From Bradyrhizobium sp. (GTDB lineage Bacteria > Pseudomonadota > Alphaproteobacteria > Rhizobiales > Xanthobacteraceae), in contig NZ_SSMW01000026.1 of assembly GCF_004799405.1 (NCBI RefSeq), positions 1 through 45,334 of the forward strand: a stretch of DNA of 45,334 nt. Direction: 5' to 3'. The first letter of the stretch is position 1, and every line of letters begins with the position of its first letter. Positions 26,923-33,179 of the stretch are shown piece by piece. A program made the translations under genes and the position numbers. Below the pieces are notes generated by a model. The model was not told the DNA's origin and did no database searches. It saw only the letters and a list, made by a program, of their open reading frames with translations.

Positions 26923-27786
26923 TTACTTTGCGCGCGCGGCGGCGCGGGTCAGCGCCCGCATCACCATGATGCCGCCGACATGCTTGCGGTATTCGACCGG
27001 CCCGCGGGCATCTGCGGCCGGCGACATGATCGCCACCGCGGCCGCGGCGGCTTTCTTGAGCGCCGCATCGTCGAGGCTGGTTCCCATCACGGCCTTTGCC
27101 GCGTCGGTCGCGAGCAGCGGCGTTTCGTGCAGGTTGGTGAGGCCGATCGCGCAACTGGCGACCTTGCCGCCCGACATCGTCAGCACGACCGCCGCGGCAG
27201 CGGTGGCGTAATCGCCGATCTTGCGTTTCAGTTTCTCATAGGCGTAACCGGCGCCGGCGGCCGGCACCGGAATTGAAATCGCGGTCAGGATTTCGCCAGG
27301 CTCGAGTGCGGTGAAATAGGCGCCCTGGTAGAATTCCGACGCCGCGATGTCGCGTCCGCCGCCGGATCCTTCGAGCCGGTAGCTGGCGCCCAGCGTCAGC
27401 ATCAGCGCCGGCATGTCATTGCCGGGATCGCCATTGGCGACGTTGCCGCCGAGGGTGCCGCGGTAGCGCACCTGCGGATCAGCGATCAAAAGTGCCGTCT
27501 CGTGCAGGATCGGCAGCGATTTTGCGATCTCGTCGGAGGCCAGCAACTCGTGCTGGGTGGTCATCGCGCCGATCACGACCTTGTTGCCGTCGCGGCGGAT
27601 GCCCTTCAGCGTGCCGATGCCGTGCAGGTCGACTAGGTGGTCGGGGGTGGCGAGCCGAAGCTTCATCATCGGAAGCAGGCTGTGACCGCCGGCGAGGGGA
27701 CGCGCTTCGTCGCCTAATGTGGACAGTAGTTTGACCGCATCGGCCACGGTCGCAGGCCGGTGATAGCTGAATGGTCCAGGAATCAT
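26923..27786 (-). CDS. coxM: Carbon monoxide dehydrogenase medium FAD subunit
   Basis: The 287-residue flavoprotein subunit that takes electrons from the iron-sulfur clusters and passes them to the respiratory quinone pool. It starts [23 protein letters not shown]-binding motifs [20 protein letters not shown] and [18 protein letters not shown] match the AGGHS and T(I/L)GG motifs of this family. The ATG at 27786 has GGGAGG just upstream and is preferred over one 12 codons earlier. It is the first structural gene of the complex, 221 bases after coxC, and has the phased direct repeats about 115-150 bases upstream. Confidence 0.95.
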   Translation of the reverse strand: MIPGPFSYHRPATVADAVKLLSTLGDEARPLAGGHSLLPMMKLRLATPDHLVDLHGIGTLKGIRRDGNKVVIGAMTTQHELLASDEIAKSLPILHETALLIADPQVRYRGTLGGNVANGDPGNDMPALMLTLGASYRLEGSGGGRDIAASEFYQGAYFTALEPGEILTAISIPVPAAGAGYAYEKLKRKIGDYATAAAAVVLTMSGGKVASCAIGLTNLHETPLLATDAAKAVMGTSLDDAALKKAAAAAVAIMSPAADARGPVEYRKHVGGIMVMRALTRAAARAK

Positions 27787-27900
27787 GCTTTCCTCCCTCG
27801 TATTGCGCATTTTTTGACGCAACTATTGAGGGGCAGGCTGTTCCTGCAATTTTACGCGCGCAAGGCAGCGGCGCCCGCCGCGTCACAAGGTCCGGGAATT

Positions 27901-27935
27901 CGCACGAAATGCGTAGGCGTCCGCACGAAATGCGT
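27901..27935. promoter_or_regulatory. Two 14-bp direct repeats, 21 bp apart, upstream of coxM
   Basis: CGCACGAAATGCGT occurs exactly at 27901-27914 and 27922-27935, a start-to-start distance of 21 bases or two helical turns. Each copy is itself a small inverted repeat (CGCA, 5 bases, TGCG, with a further T). The pair is framed by AAGGTCCGG (27887) and CCGGACTT (27954). LytTR-domain regulators typically bind short direct repeats at about this spacing, and the LytTR protein CoxC is encoded immediately upstream. The repeats lie 115-149 bases before coxM. They are the best operator candidate for the cox structural genes. Confidence 0.55.
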
Positions 27936-27963
27936 CAGGCCTAGCGACCTAATCCGGACTTCC

Positions 27964-27993
27964 ACTCCCTCTCCCCGCGCGCGGGGAGAGGTA
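27964..27993. repeat. Short palindromic repeat between coxC and coxM
   Basis: CTCTCCCCGCGCGCGGGGAGAG forms a perfect hairpin just past the coxC stop on the minus strand, in the family B style (CTCTCCCCGC arms). It could partly terminate or stabilise the coxC transcript. Confidence 0.6.
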
Positions 27994-28007
27994 AACCGAG
28001 AGCCTGC

Positions 28008-29213
28008 TTAAGCGTGCCGCCGGGCTAGCCCCAGCCGGGCCTTGACCTCCGCGATCTTGGCACGGCTGACCGGCACGCGATGCGGCGCCGGGCCGTCAAG
28101 CTCGATGACGGCCCCGTCGCCTTCCTTGCGGACGAAGCTGACATGGGGAATGGCCACGATGTGGCTGCGGTGGACCCGGACGAACAGGCCGGGATCGAGC
28201 TGCGCTTCGGCTTCCGAAATCGACCATGGGCACATCCGCTCGCGGGTGCCGTCATGCACCCTTGTGTAATGGGCATCGGCCCGGACGCTGCGGACATCGG
28301 CGGTGTCGATGAAATGGGTGCCGTCGGCGCCCTCGACCGGCAGACGAACAACCGGCGCGGCGCGGGGCGGCTGGCCCACTCCGCCGAGCGGCGCCGATAT
28401 CGCCCGAGGGCCTGCCGCCGGTTCGCGCCATAAAGCGAGCAGGCTGCCGGTGGCCGTTTCCGGAACATCAACCAGTTCGGCTGCCGCCAAAGATGTTTGC
28501 CGCCGCGGATCGGGCACCAGAGACAGCAGGAAGCCGGCCGCTATCACAAAACAGAGCAGCGTGACCACCAGCGCGAGCACTTGCTGAGAGGCCGCCAACC
28601 CTCCGCCATGGTGATGCGCTTCCCCCGACAAGGGCATGAAGTGCATGCCGTACATCGCGGTGTAGTGCATGCCCGACACCGCGACGCCGAATGCGATCGA
28701 GCTTGCGATCAGGCGGACGCCGCCCTGCCGGGCGAGGAATGCCCGCAACCCGCCATAGGCGGCGACGATCGCGACCAGAACCGACAGCAACACCATCGAA
28801 TCGTCGTGCTGGATGGCGAAATTGCCGGCAAGGCCGTGGATGCCGACATAGTGCATGCTGACGATGCCGACCCCGAGCAGGACCGCCGAGGAGACCACGC
28901 GCCACAGCGAGGGCTCGCCGATGCTGACAAAGAACAGCGATATGCCGACCACCAAGGCGCAGATCAGGAACGAGATGATGGTGGGAAGCACGAGATACAC
29001 TGTGTCCGACGGGATCGGCGCGGCCAGCATGCCGACGAAATGCATGGTCCAGATGCCGACCGCCAGGAACACCGCGGCGCCGGCCAAGAGCACGCGACGG
29101 CCAACGCCCGGCGTCCCGCGGATTCGCGCGGCGAGGCCGAAGCCGGTGTAACCACCCAGAATCGCGATCACCACCGAGAGCGCGACGAGATAGGGATCGT
29201 GTCCTGCGAACAT
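28008..29213 (-). CDS. coxC: CoxC, MHYT-LytTR membrane-bound regulator
   Basis: A 401-residue membrane protein with the domain order of Oligotropha CoxC/CoxH. The N-terminal seven-helix MHYT domain (about 1-245) shows the motif repeats TMHFVGMLAAPIPSD, SMHYVGIHGLAGN and GMHYTAMYGMHFMP, whose Met/His residues are proposed to bind copper and sense a diatomic gas. A Pro/Ala-rich linker leads to a cytoplasmic LytTR DNA-binding domain (about 290-400): ADAHYTRVHDGTRERMCPWS, LFVRVHRSHIVAIPHVSFVR, HRVPVSRAKIAEVKARLG. A membrane-tethered transcription factor responding to CO or a related ligand is the likely role; direct proof in this family is limited. First gene of the module, 221 bases before coxM. 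Confidence 0.88.
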   Translation of the reverse strand: MFAGHDPYLVALSVVIAILGGYTGFGLAARIRGTPGVGRRVLLAGAAVFLAVGIWTMHFVGMLAAPIPSDTVYLVLPTIISFLICALVVGISLFFVSIGEPSLWRVVSSAVLLGVGIVSMHYVGIHGLAGNFAIQHDDSMVLLSVLVAIVAAYGGLRAFLARQGGVRLIASSIAFGVAVSGMHYTAMYGMHFMPLSGEAHHHGGGLAASQQVLALVVTLLCFVIAAGFLLSLVPDPRRQTSLAAAELVDVPETATGSLLALWREPAAGPRAISAPLGGVGQPPRAAPVVRLPVEGADGTHFIDTADVRSVRADAHYTRVHDGTRERMCPWSISEAEAQLDPGLFVRVHRSHIVAIPHVSFVRKEGDGAVIELDGPAPHRVPVSRAKIAEVKARLGLARRHA

Positions 29214-29346
29214 GATCGTCTCGGCCGCCCGTCACCACGGGCGTGCCTCCTCCCGCCGCCGAGTTTACAGGCGCGGCGGCGGAAATGACAACCGCTCTGC
29301 CTTTGGGGAGGTCATGAGGCAGAGTTTGAATCGCGGCAGCGAACTT

Positions 29347-29466
29347 CTCCCTCTCCGCTCTTGCGGGGTGAGGGGCTATCTCGACAGGCGGACTCGTCGA
29401 GATTCCCCCTCACCCGAAATTCGCAGTCGCGAATTTCGACCTCTCCCCGCAGGCGGGGCGAGGTGA
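29347..29466. repeat. Palindromic intergenic repeat, family B, copy 1
   Basis: CTCCCTCTCCGCTCTTGCGG at the left pairs with CCCCGCAGGCGGGGCGAGG at the right. Inside, CGAAATTCGCAGTCGCGAATTTCG forms a second hairpin. The copy at 34851 has the same parts in opposite orientation. It fills the gap between coxC and ribH; no gene is seen there. Confidence 0.8.
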
Positions 29467-29493
29467 AGCAGTTCGCGCGACCCTCGCTTCTGT

Positions 29494-30078
29494 CTACACG
29501 ATCCCCGCCGCGACCTGGCCGCGCAGCCGCTCGAGGCTGAGCAGGGTGTTGGCGCAGGCTTCCGCGACCTCGATGCCCTTGATCGCAAAATGCTTGCGGA
29601 AGAAATCGACGTGCACGGCGCTCTCGTGAAACTGCTGCGGCGTCAGCACCGCCGAGAATACCGGCACTTCGGTGCGCAACTGCACGTCCATCAGCGCCTT
29701 GATCACCGTGTCGGCGACGAATTCATGGCGATAGATGCCGCCATCGACCACGAGCCCCGCTGCCACGATCGCGGTGTAGCGCCGGGTTTTGGCGAGCAGT
29801 TGCGCATGCAGCGGGATTTCGAACGACCCCGGCACCTCGAACAGGTCGATGTGCGCGCGCGCAATGCCGCGCACCCCGATCTCCTCGAGGAAGGCAATGC
29901 GGCATTCTTCCACCACCTCGCGATGCCAGGACGACTGCACGAACGCCACCCGCTGCGGCTTGGCGAATCGCGGATAGGCAGGAACAGGCGGACGATCGAT
30001 GGTTTCGGGAGGGTCTTTGGCTTCGGAGGCTTTTATTTCGGAGGCTCCTATTTCGGAGTCTTGCAGCATCTGATTCAT
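29494..30078 (-). CDS. ribH: Lumazine synthase, RibH2 type
   Basis: 6,7-dimethyl-8-ribityllumazine synthase, the next-to-last step of riboflavin synthesis, 194 residues. After a non-conserved N-terminus of about 40 residues, the fold matches Brucella RibH2: RVAFVQSSWHREVVEECRIA, HIDLFEVPGSFEIPLHAQLL, GLVVDGGIYRHEFVADTVIK and PVFSAVLTPQQFHES. The substrate loop PGSFEIP and catalytic His region are present. RibH2-type enzymes form decamers, unlike the icosahedral RibH1. It stands apart from other rib genes and has its own FMN riboswitch, so it is likely made when FMN is scarce. An alternative start at the ATG three codons in is possible. Confidence 0.9.
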   Translation of the reverse strand: MNQMLQDSEIGASEIKASEAKDPPETIDRPPVPAYPRFAKPQRVAFVQSSWHREVVEECRIAFLEEIGVRGIARAHIDLFEVPGSFEIPLHAQLLAKTRRYTAIVAAGLVVDGGIYRHEFVADTVIKALMDVQLRTEVPVFSAVLTPQQFHESAVHVDFFRKHFAIKGIEVAEACANTLLSLERLRGQVAAGIV

Positions 30079-30160
30079 GGCTTTCCTCTTTCAGGACCAG
30101 AATCAGGGCATACGGAACGACGCGCCGCCAAGTGCTACCTGGGTGCGGCTGTCGCAACCG

Positions 30161-30326
30161 TTCTCTTTCATCCGGACTTTAACCGTCGGCTTCGGAATCA
30201 CACCGAATCTGCTGACCCTTCTTCCAAGGGAACCCGGCGAAGGGAATCCGATGAGAAGAAGGCGCTCGCGGGCTTGGGCTATCTCACCCTTACCGCCGGT
30301 GGGGACTTTCACCCCGCCCTGAGAAC
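30161..30326 (-). promoter_or_regulatory. FMN riboswitch (RFN element)
   Basis: Read on the minus strand, the conserved RFN blocks occur in order: AGGGCGGGGTGAAAGTCCCC, ACCGGCGGTAAG, AGCCCGCGAGCGC, GGTCAGCAGATTCGGTGTGA, TTCCGAAGCCGACGGTTAA and AGTCCGGATGAAAGAGAA. The closing stem is TTCTC/GAGAA. The element ends 83 bases before the ribH ATG. FMN binding should shut down transcription or translation of ribH. The variable stem between the third and fourth blocks is long (GAAGAAGG-type arms). The assignment is very secure. Confidence 0.97.
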
Positions 30327-30813
30327 ATCGGCCGCCCGACATGAACGGCCTGCGGACAACTATGACCAAGGGACGGGGCCTCAGCAAGCACCTTCGCCAG
30401 CAGAATCTGCATGTCCCCAATGACTTTGAAGCCGGACTCCGGCGCGGACCCGCAGCGCCGGAGTTCGGAAAAAGCGGCCCGGAACCGGCGCCTTAATCGT
30501 TAACTTTTGGACGCGCGGTGGACGAATTCGAGGCATCGGACTCGTGCGGCGCGAGTCCGATTCCGGTTTGTTCTCAAATTAATAATTGTGACACGCGATG
30601 AACTGTGGACGAGCGTGTTTTGCGGGTGGTTTCGCTGTGGACGGACTCGTGACGCGGTTGCGCGGATTCCGCAAATCACATCACTTGATCCCGGCAGGCC
30701 CCGGGGGGACCCAAAGGTAACCAAGGGATTGCAGCCGGCGGACGCACCAGACCAGCGTGTGCCGGTCCCCACGTGCGTATCAACACAATGAAAAAGGCGA
30801 GGGTCGAGACGGC
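30327..30813. other. 487-base gene-free stretch with hairpin, GANTC cluster and GTGGACG repeats
   Basis: No coding frame here is convincing. It must hold the ribH promoter (left) and the promoter of the YbjN gene (right). Visible structure: a perfect 10-bp inverted repeat ATCGGACTCG / CGAGTCCGAT at 30535-30561; five GANTC sites between 30539 and 30670; GTGGACG at 30518, 30605 and 30637; and TTAATCGTTAAC at 30493. It may carry a cell-cycle-controlled promoter or an untranslated RNA; neither is shown. Confidence 0.4.
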
Positions 30814-31314
30814 ATGTCCCTGCTCGAAGGCATCATCGATTCCCGGAACAACCCGCTCGCGGTGGTCGAGGACGTCGCCGCCGATCATAACTGGTCGTTC
30901 GAACGCTCCGGCGAAGACGAAGTGACGATCGTCTCCAAGGGCGACTGGACCGATTACCAACTGTCCTTCACCTGGATGGCCGAGATCGAGGCGCTGCATC
31001 TGGCCTGCGCCTTCGACATGAAGATTCCCGCACCGCGCCGCGCCGAGGTGCAGCGGCTGATCGCGGCGATCAACGAGCAGTTATGGGTCGGGCATTTCGA
31101 CATCTGGACCCACACCGGCATGATCATGTACCGGCAGGCGCTGGTGCTGCCCGGCGGCCTCAATGCCTCGACCGCGCAATGCGAGACCATGCTGGTCGGC
31201 GCCATCCACGGCTGCGAACGCTATTATCCGGCGTTCCAGTTCGTGGTCTGGGCCGGCAAGACCGCGGAGCAAGCCATGAGTGCGGCGATGTTCGACACCG
31301 AGGGCGAGGCGTAG
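30814..31314 (+). CDS. YbjN-domain protein
   Basis: A 166-residue cytoplasmic protein of the YbjN / type III secretion chaperone-like fold. It begins MSLLEGIIDSRNNPLAVVED; further strings are TIVSKGDWTDYQLSFTWMAE, HFDIWTHTGMIMYRQALVLP and ERYYPAFQFVVWAGKTAEQA. In E. coli YbjN affects motility and stress traits, but a molecular function is not established. The ATG at 30814 is chosen over a frame-open start 19 codons upstream that lacks similarity. It is followed by proC on the same strand, with only a repeat element between them, so they may share a transcript. Confidence 0.85.
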   Translation: MSLLEGIIDSRNNPLAVVEDVAADHNWSFERSGEDEVTIVSKGDWTDYQLSFTWMAEIEALHLACAFDMKIPAPRRAEVQRLIAAINEQLWVGHFDIWTHTGMIMYRQALVLPGGLNASTAQCETMLVGAIHGCERYYPAFQFVVWAGKTAEQAMSAAMFDTEGEA

Positions 31315-31323
31315 GGTTGGTGT

Positions 31324-31446
31324 CGTCCCTGCGAACGCAGGGACCCATACCGCGCAATACCAGTGTTCAAGCAAAATGCTTGTCGCCCTTTGCGTGCTTC
31401 ACTAGAAGCATTGGTGGTTATGGGTCCCTGCGTTCGCAGGGACGAC
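31324..31446. repeat. Palindromic intergenic repeat, family C, copy 2
   Basis: Perfect outer arms CGTCCCTGCGAACGCAGGGAC (31324) and GTCCCTGCGTTCGCAGGGACG (ends 31446), each a hairpin, with inner ACCCATA/TATGGGT. It fills the space between the YbjN gene and proC and ends only 13 bases before the proC start. Confidence 0.9.
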
Positions 31447-31459
31447 GAGAGTATTTGCG

Positions 31460-32296
31460 GTGACAGCCTCTAGCACGACTAACGCCTTGCAAAACATCAC
31501 GGGCACCATCGTCCTCGCCGGCGCGGGGAAGATGGGCGGGGCGATGCTGTCGGGCTGGCTGGCGCAGGGGCTCGATGCCGGGCGCGTCGGCGTGATCGAG
31601 CCGCATCCGTCGCCCGAGATCAGCGCGCTGGTCACAAGAGGCATTCGCCTCAACCCATCGCCGAAACAACTCGGCGGGGTCGCCACACTGGTGGTCGCGC
31701 TGAAGCCGCAGTCGTTTCGCGACGCCGGCGCGATGCTGAAATCGTTCACCGGGGCTTCCACCCTGGTGGTCTCGATCATGGCGGGCGCGACCATTGCCTC
31801 GATCGAACAGGTCTGCGGCGGCAGCGTGGTTCGCGCCATGCCCAACACGCCGGCCGCGATCGGCCGCGGCATCACGGTTGCGGTGGCCGCCAGGAACGTC
31901 GACGCTTCGCAGCGCGCGGTCGCCGATGCGCTACTGCGCGCCACCGGATCGGTGGAGTGGGTCGACGACGAGATCCTGATGGACGCGGTGACCGCCGTCT
32001 CCGGCTCGGGCCCCGCCTATATCTTCCTGCTCGCCGAGGAACTGGCGCGCGCCGGCGTTGAAGCCGGCCTGCCGGCCGAGCTTGCGACCAAACTGGCGCG
32101 CGAGACGGTCGCAGGCTCCGGCGAATTGCTGCATCGCTCGGATGCACCTTCCGCCACGCTGCGCCAGAACGTGACTTCGCCCGGCGGCACCACTGCCGCG
32201 GCGCTGGCAGTGCTGATGGGACCGGACGGCATGCAATCGCTGCTGACCCGCGCGGTCGCCGCGGCAACGAAGCGATCGAAGGAGCTGGCGAAGTAA
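31460..32296 (+). CDS. proC: Pyrroline-5-carboxylate reductase
   Basis: The last step of proline synthesis: NAD(P)H-dependent reduction of 1-pyrroline-5-carboxylate. The 278 residues hold an N-terminal Rossmann domain (GTIVLAGAGKMGGAMLSGWL) with conserved VRAMPNTPAAIGRGITV, and a C-terminal helical dimerisation domain with the family signature DAVTAVSGSGPAYIFLLAEE and VTSPGGTTAAALAVL. The start appears to be GTG at 31460, since no in-frame ATG precedes the fold. A family C repeat ends 13 bases before the GTG, leaving no room for a promoter, so transcription must begin at or before the repeat. It is convergent with the thioesterase gene 10 bases beyond its stop. Confidence 0.95.
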   Translation: MTASSTTNALQNITGTIVLAGAGKMGGAMLSGWLAQGLDAGRVGVIEPHPSPEISALVTRGIRLNPSPKQLGGVATLVVALKPQSFRDAGAMLKSFTGASTLVVSIMAGATIASIEQVCGGSVVRAMPNTPAAIGRGITVAVAARNVDASQRAVADALLRATGSVEWVDDEILMDAVTAVSGSGPAYIFLLAEELARAGVEAGLPAELATKLARETVAGSGELLHRSDAPSATLRQNVTSPGGTTAAALAVLMGPDGMQSLLTRAVAAATKRSKELAK

Positions 32297-32306
32297 TCCG
32301 ATCTCC

Positions 32307-32708
32307 TCATCCTGAGGACGATGAGAGCCGCCTGTTGAAACTCTCGAGATTGACCAGCCCGCGGGCATGACGGCCTTCGCCGATGCGGCGCTCGCCCTCG
32401 AAGGTCTCGACCTCGTAGCGGATCACCCGGCGCTCCACCGCGACCACCTTCGCCGTGGTCCGCACCACCGCGCCGACGGGCGACGCCCCGAGATGGCGGA
32501 TATCGACCTCGGTGCCGACCGTGACCCAGCCCGGCTCGAGATAGCGGTTGACGGCGTCGGCTGACGTCATCTCCATTTCCAAGATCATCATCGGCGTGCC
32601 GAACACCGCCGGCATGGTCGGGATCACATGCCGGACCGTGCGGTCGGGCGTCACCACCAGCGTGCGCTCGGCGCTCATGCCGACCTTGATGACGTCGCGT
32701 GCATCCAT
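32307..32708 (-). CDS. FlK-like hotdog-fold thioesterase
   Basis: A 133-residue hotdog-fold protein like the fluoroacetyl-CoA thioesterase FlK. Its catalytic residues have counterparts here: a Thr at 38 in FGTPMMILEM, an acidic residue in that helix, and His72 in VGTEVDIRHLGASPVGA. Related proteins in most bacteria hydrolyse ordinary acyl-CoAs, so fluoroacetate resistance should not be assumed. Cytoplasmic. Start ATG at 32708. Its 3' end lies 10 bases from the proC stop, with a CTCATCCTGAGGACGATGAG hairpin there that may serve both. Confidence 0.82.
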   Translation of the reverse strand: MDARDVIKVGMSAERTLVVTPDRTVRHVIPTMPAVFGTPMMILEMEMTSADAVNRYLEPGWVTVGTEVDIRHLGASPVGAVVRTTAKVVAVERRVIRYEVETFEGERRIGEGRHARGLVNLESFNRRLSSSSG

Positions 32709-32734
32709 GGGGATCGTCCGAGACTAAATCACGG

Positions 32735-32860
32735 CGTCGTCCCGGCGAACGCCGGGACCCATACCGCGTGATGCCAACGTTAGGGCAAAGCGCTTGTGGC
32801 CCGCCCCGTGTTTCATTGGAAAGATCTGGGGTTATGGGTCCCTGCGTTCGCAGGGACGAC
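32735..32860. repeat. Palindromic intergenic repeat, family C, copy 3
   Basis: Left hairpin CGTCCCGGCGAACGCCGGGAC, right hairpin GTCCCTGCGTTCGCAGGGACG, inner GGACCCATA / TTATGGGTCC. The middle resembles copy 2 (GCTTGT...GCCC...TTTC). It separates the thioesterase and tautomerase genes. Confidence 0.9.
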
Positions 32861-32869
32861 AGACCCGCG

Positions 32870-33067
32870 CTACTTCTTCGCGGCGCGCTCCACGAAAGTC
32901 TTGCCGCCCTTCATCTTGTGGGCCAGCGGCGCCTCGTTGATCTGGATCACGACGGCGTCGGCGTCGACGCCGAGGTTCTTCACCAGCGCCTGCGTGATGT
33001 CGCGCATCATGCCGGCCTTCTGGTCATCGGTGCGGCCGGCGGCCATGCTGATGGTAATCTCGGGCAT
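32870..33067 (-). CDS. 4-oxalocrotonate tautomerase family protein
   Basis: A 65-residue small tautomerase. After removal of Met the N-terminal proline (MPEITISMAAGRTDDQKAGM) is the catalytic base of this superfamily. The body (MRDITQALVKNLGVDADAVV, IQINEAPLAHKMKGGKTFVE) has the beta-alpha-beta pattern of hexameric 4-OT-like enzymes. The physiological substrate is unknown; no catechol meta-cleavage genes are nearby, so a role in aromatic degradation is not supported here. Confidence 0.88.
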   Translation of the reverse strand: MPEITISMAAGRTDDQKAGMMRDITQALVKNLGVDADAVVIQINEAPLAHKMKGGKTFVERAAKK

Positions 33068-33103
33068 TTGGGTCTCTCCCTTTGCTCTTGTTGCTCACCG
33101 AAC

Positions 33104-33176
33104 CGTCATTGCCGGACTTGATCCGGCAATCCATCATCTGGAAGATGGATATGCGGGGTCAAGCCCGCCTATGACG
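33104..33176. repeat. Palindromic intergenic repeat, family E
   Basis: CGTCATTGCCGGACTTGATCC at the left and GGGGTCAAGCCCGCCTATGACG at the right form the outer arms; ATCCATCATCTGGAAGATGGAT is an inner hairpin. Repeats of this form are widespread in alphaproteobacterial genomes. It lies between hisS and the tautomerase gene. Confidence 0.8.
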
Positions 33177-33179
33177 AAA

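Noticed and set aside
27803..27822. TTGCG-N10-CGCAA upstream of coxM as an FNR/FixK box
   Set aside because: The half-sites and spacing do not fit TTGAT-N4-ATCAA, so no FixK/FNR site is claimed.
30490..30680. Possible replication origin (GANTC, TTAA motifs, GTGGAC boxes)
   Set aside because: The GTGGAC elements are poor DnaA-box matches, there is no AT-rich unwinding element, and the neighbours are not those of an alphaproteobacterial origin. Kept only as an unexplained regulatory stretch.
32307..32708. Fluoroacetate resistance from the FlK-like thioesterase
   Set aside because: Most FlK-like proteins act on ordinary acyl-CoAs, and no fluorometabolite genes are nearby.
32870..33067. Tautomerase as part of an aromatic degradation pathway
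   Set aside because: No meta-cleavage genes occur around it; small tautomerases of this kind are common without that context.
18884..33176. Repeats as a possible CRISPR array
   Set aside because: The repeats are dispersed, self-palindromic and lie singly between genes, without regular spacers or cas genes.
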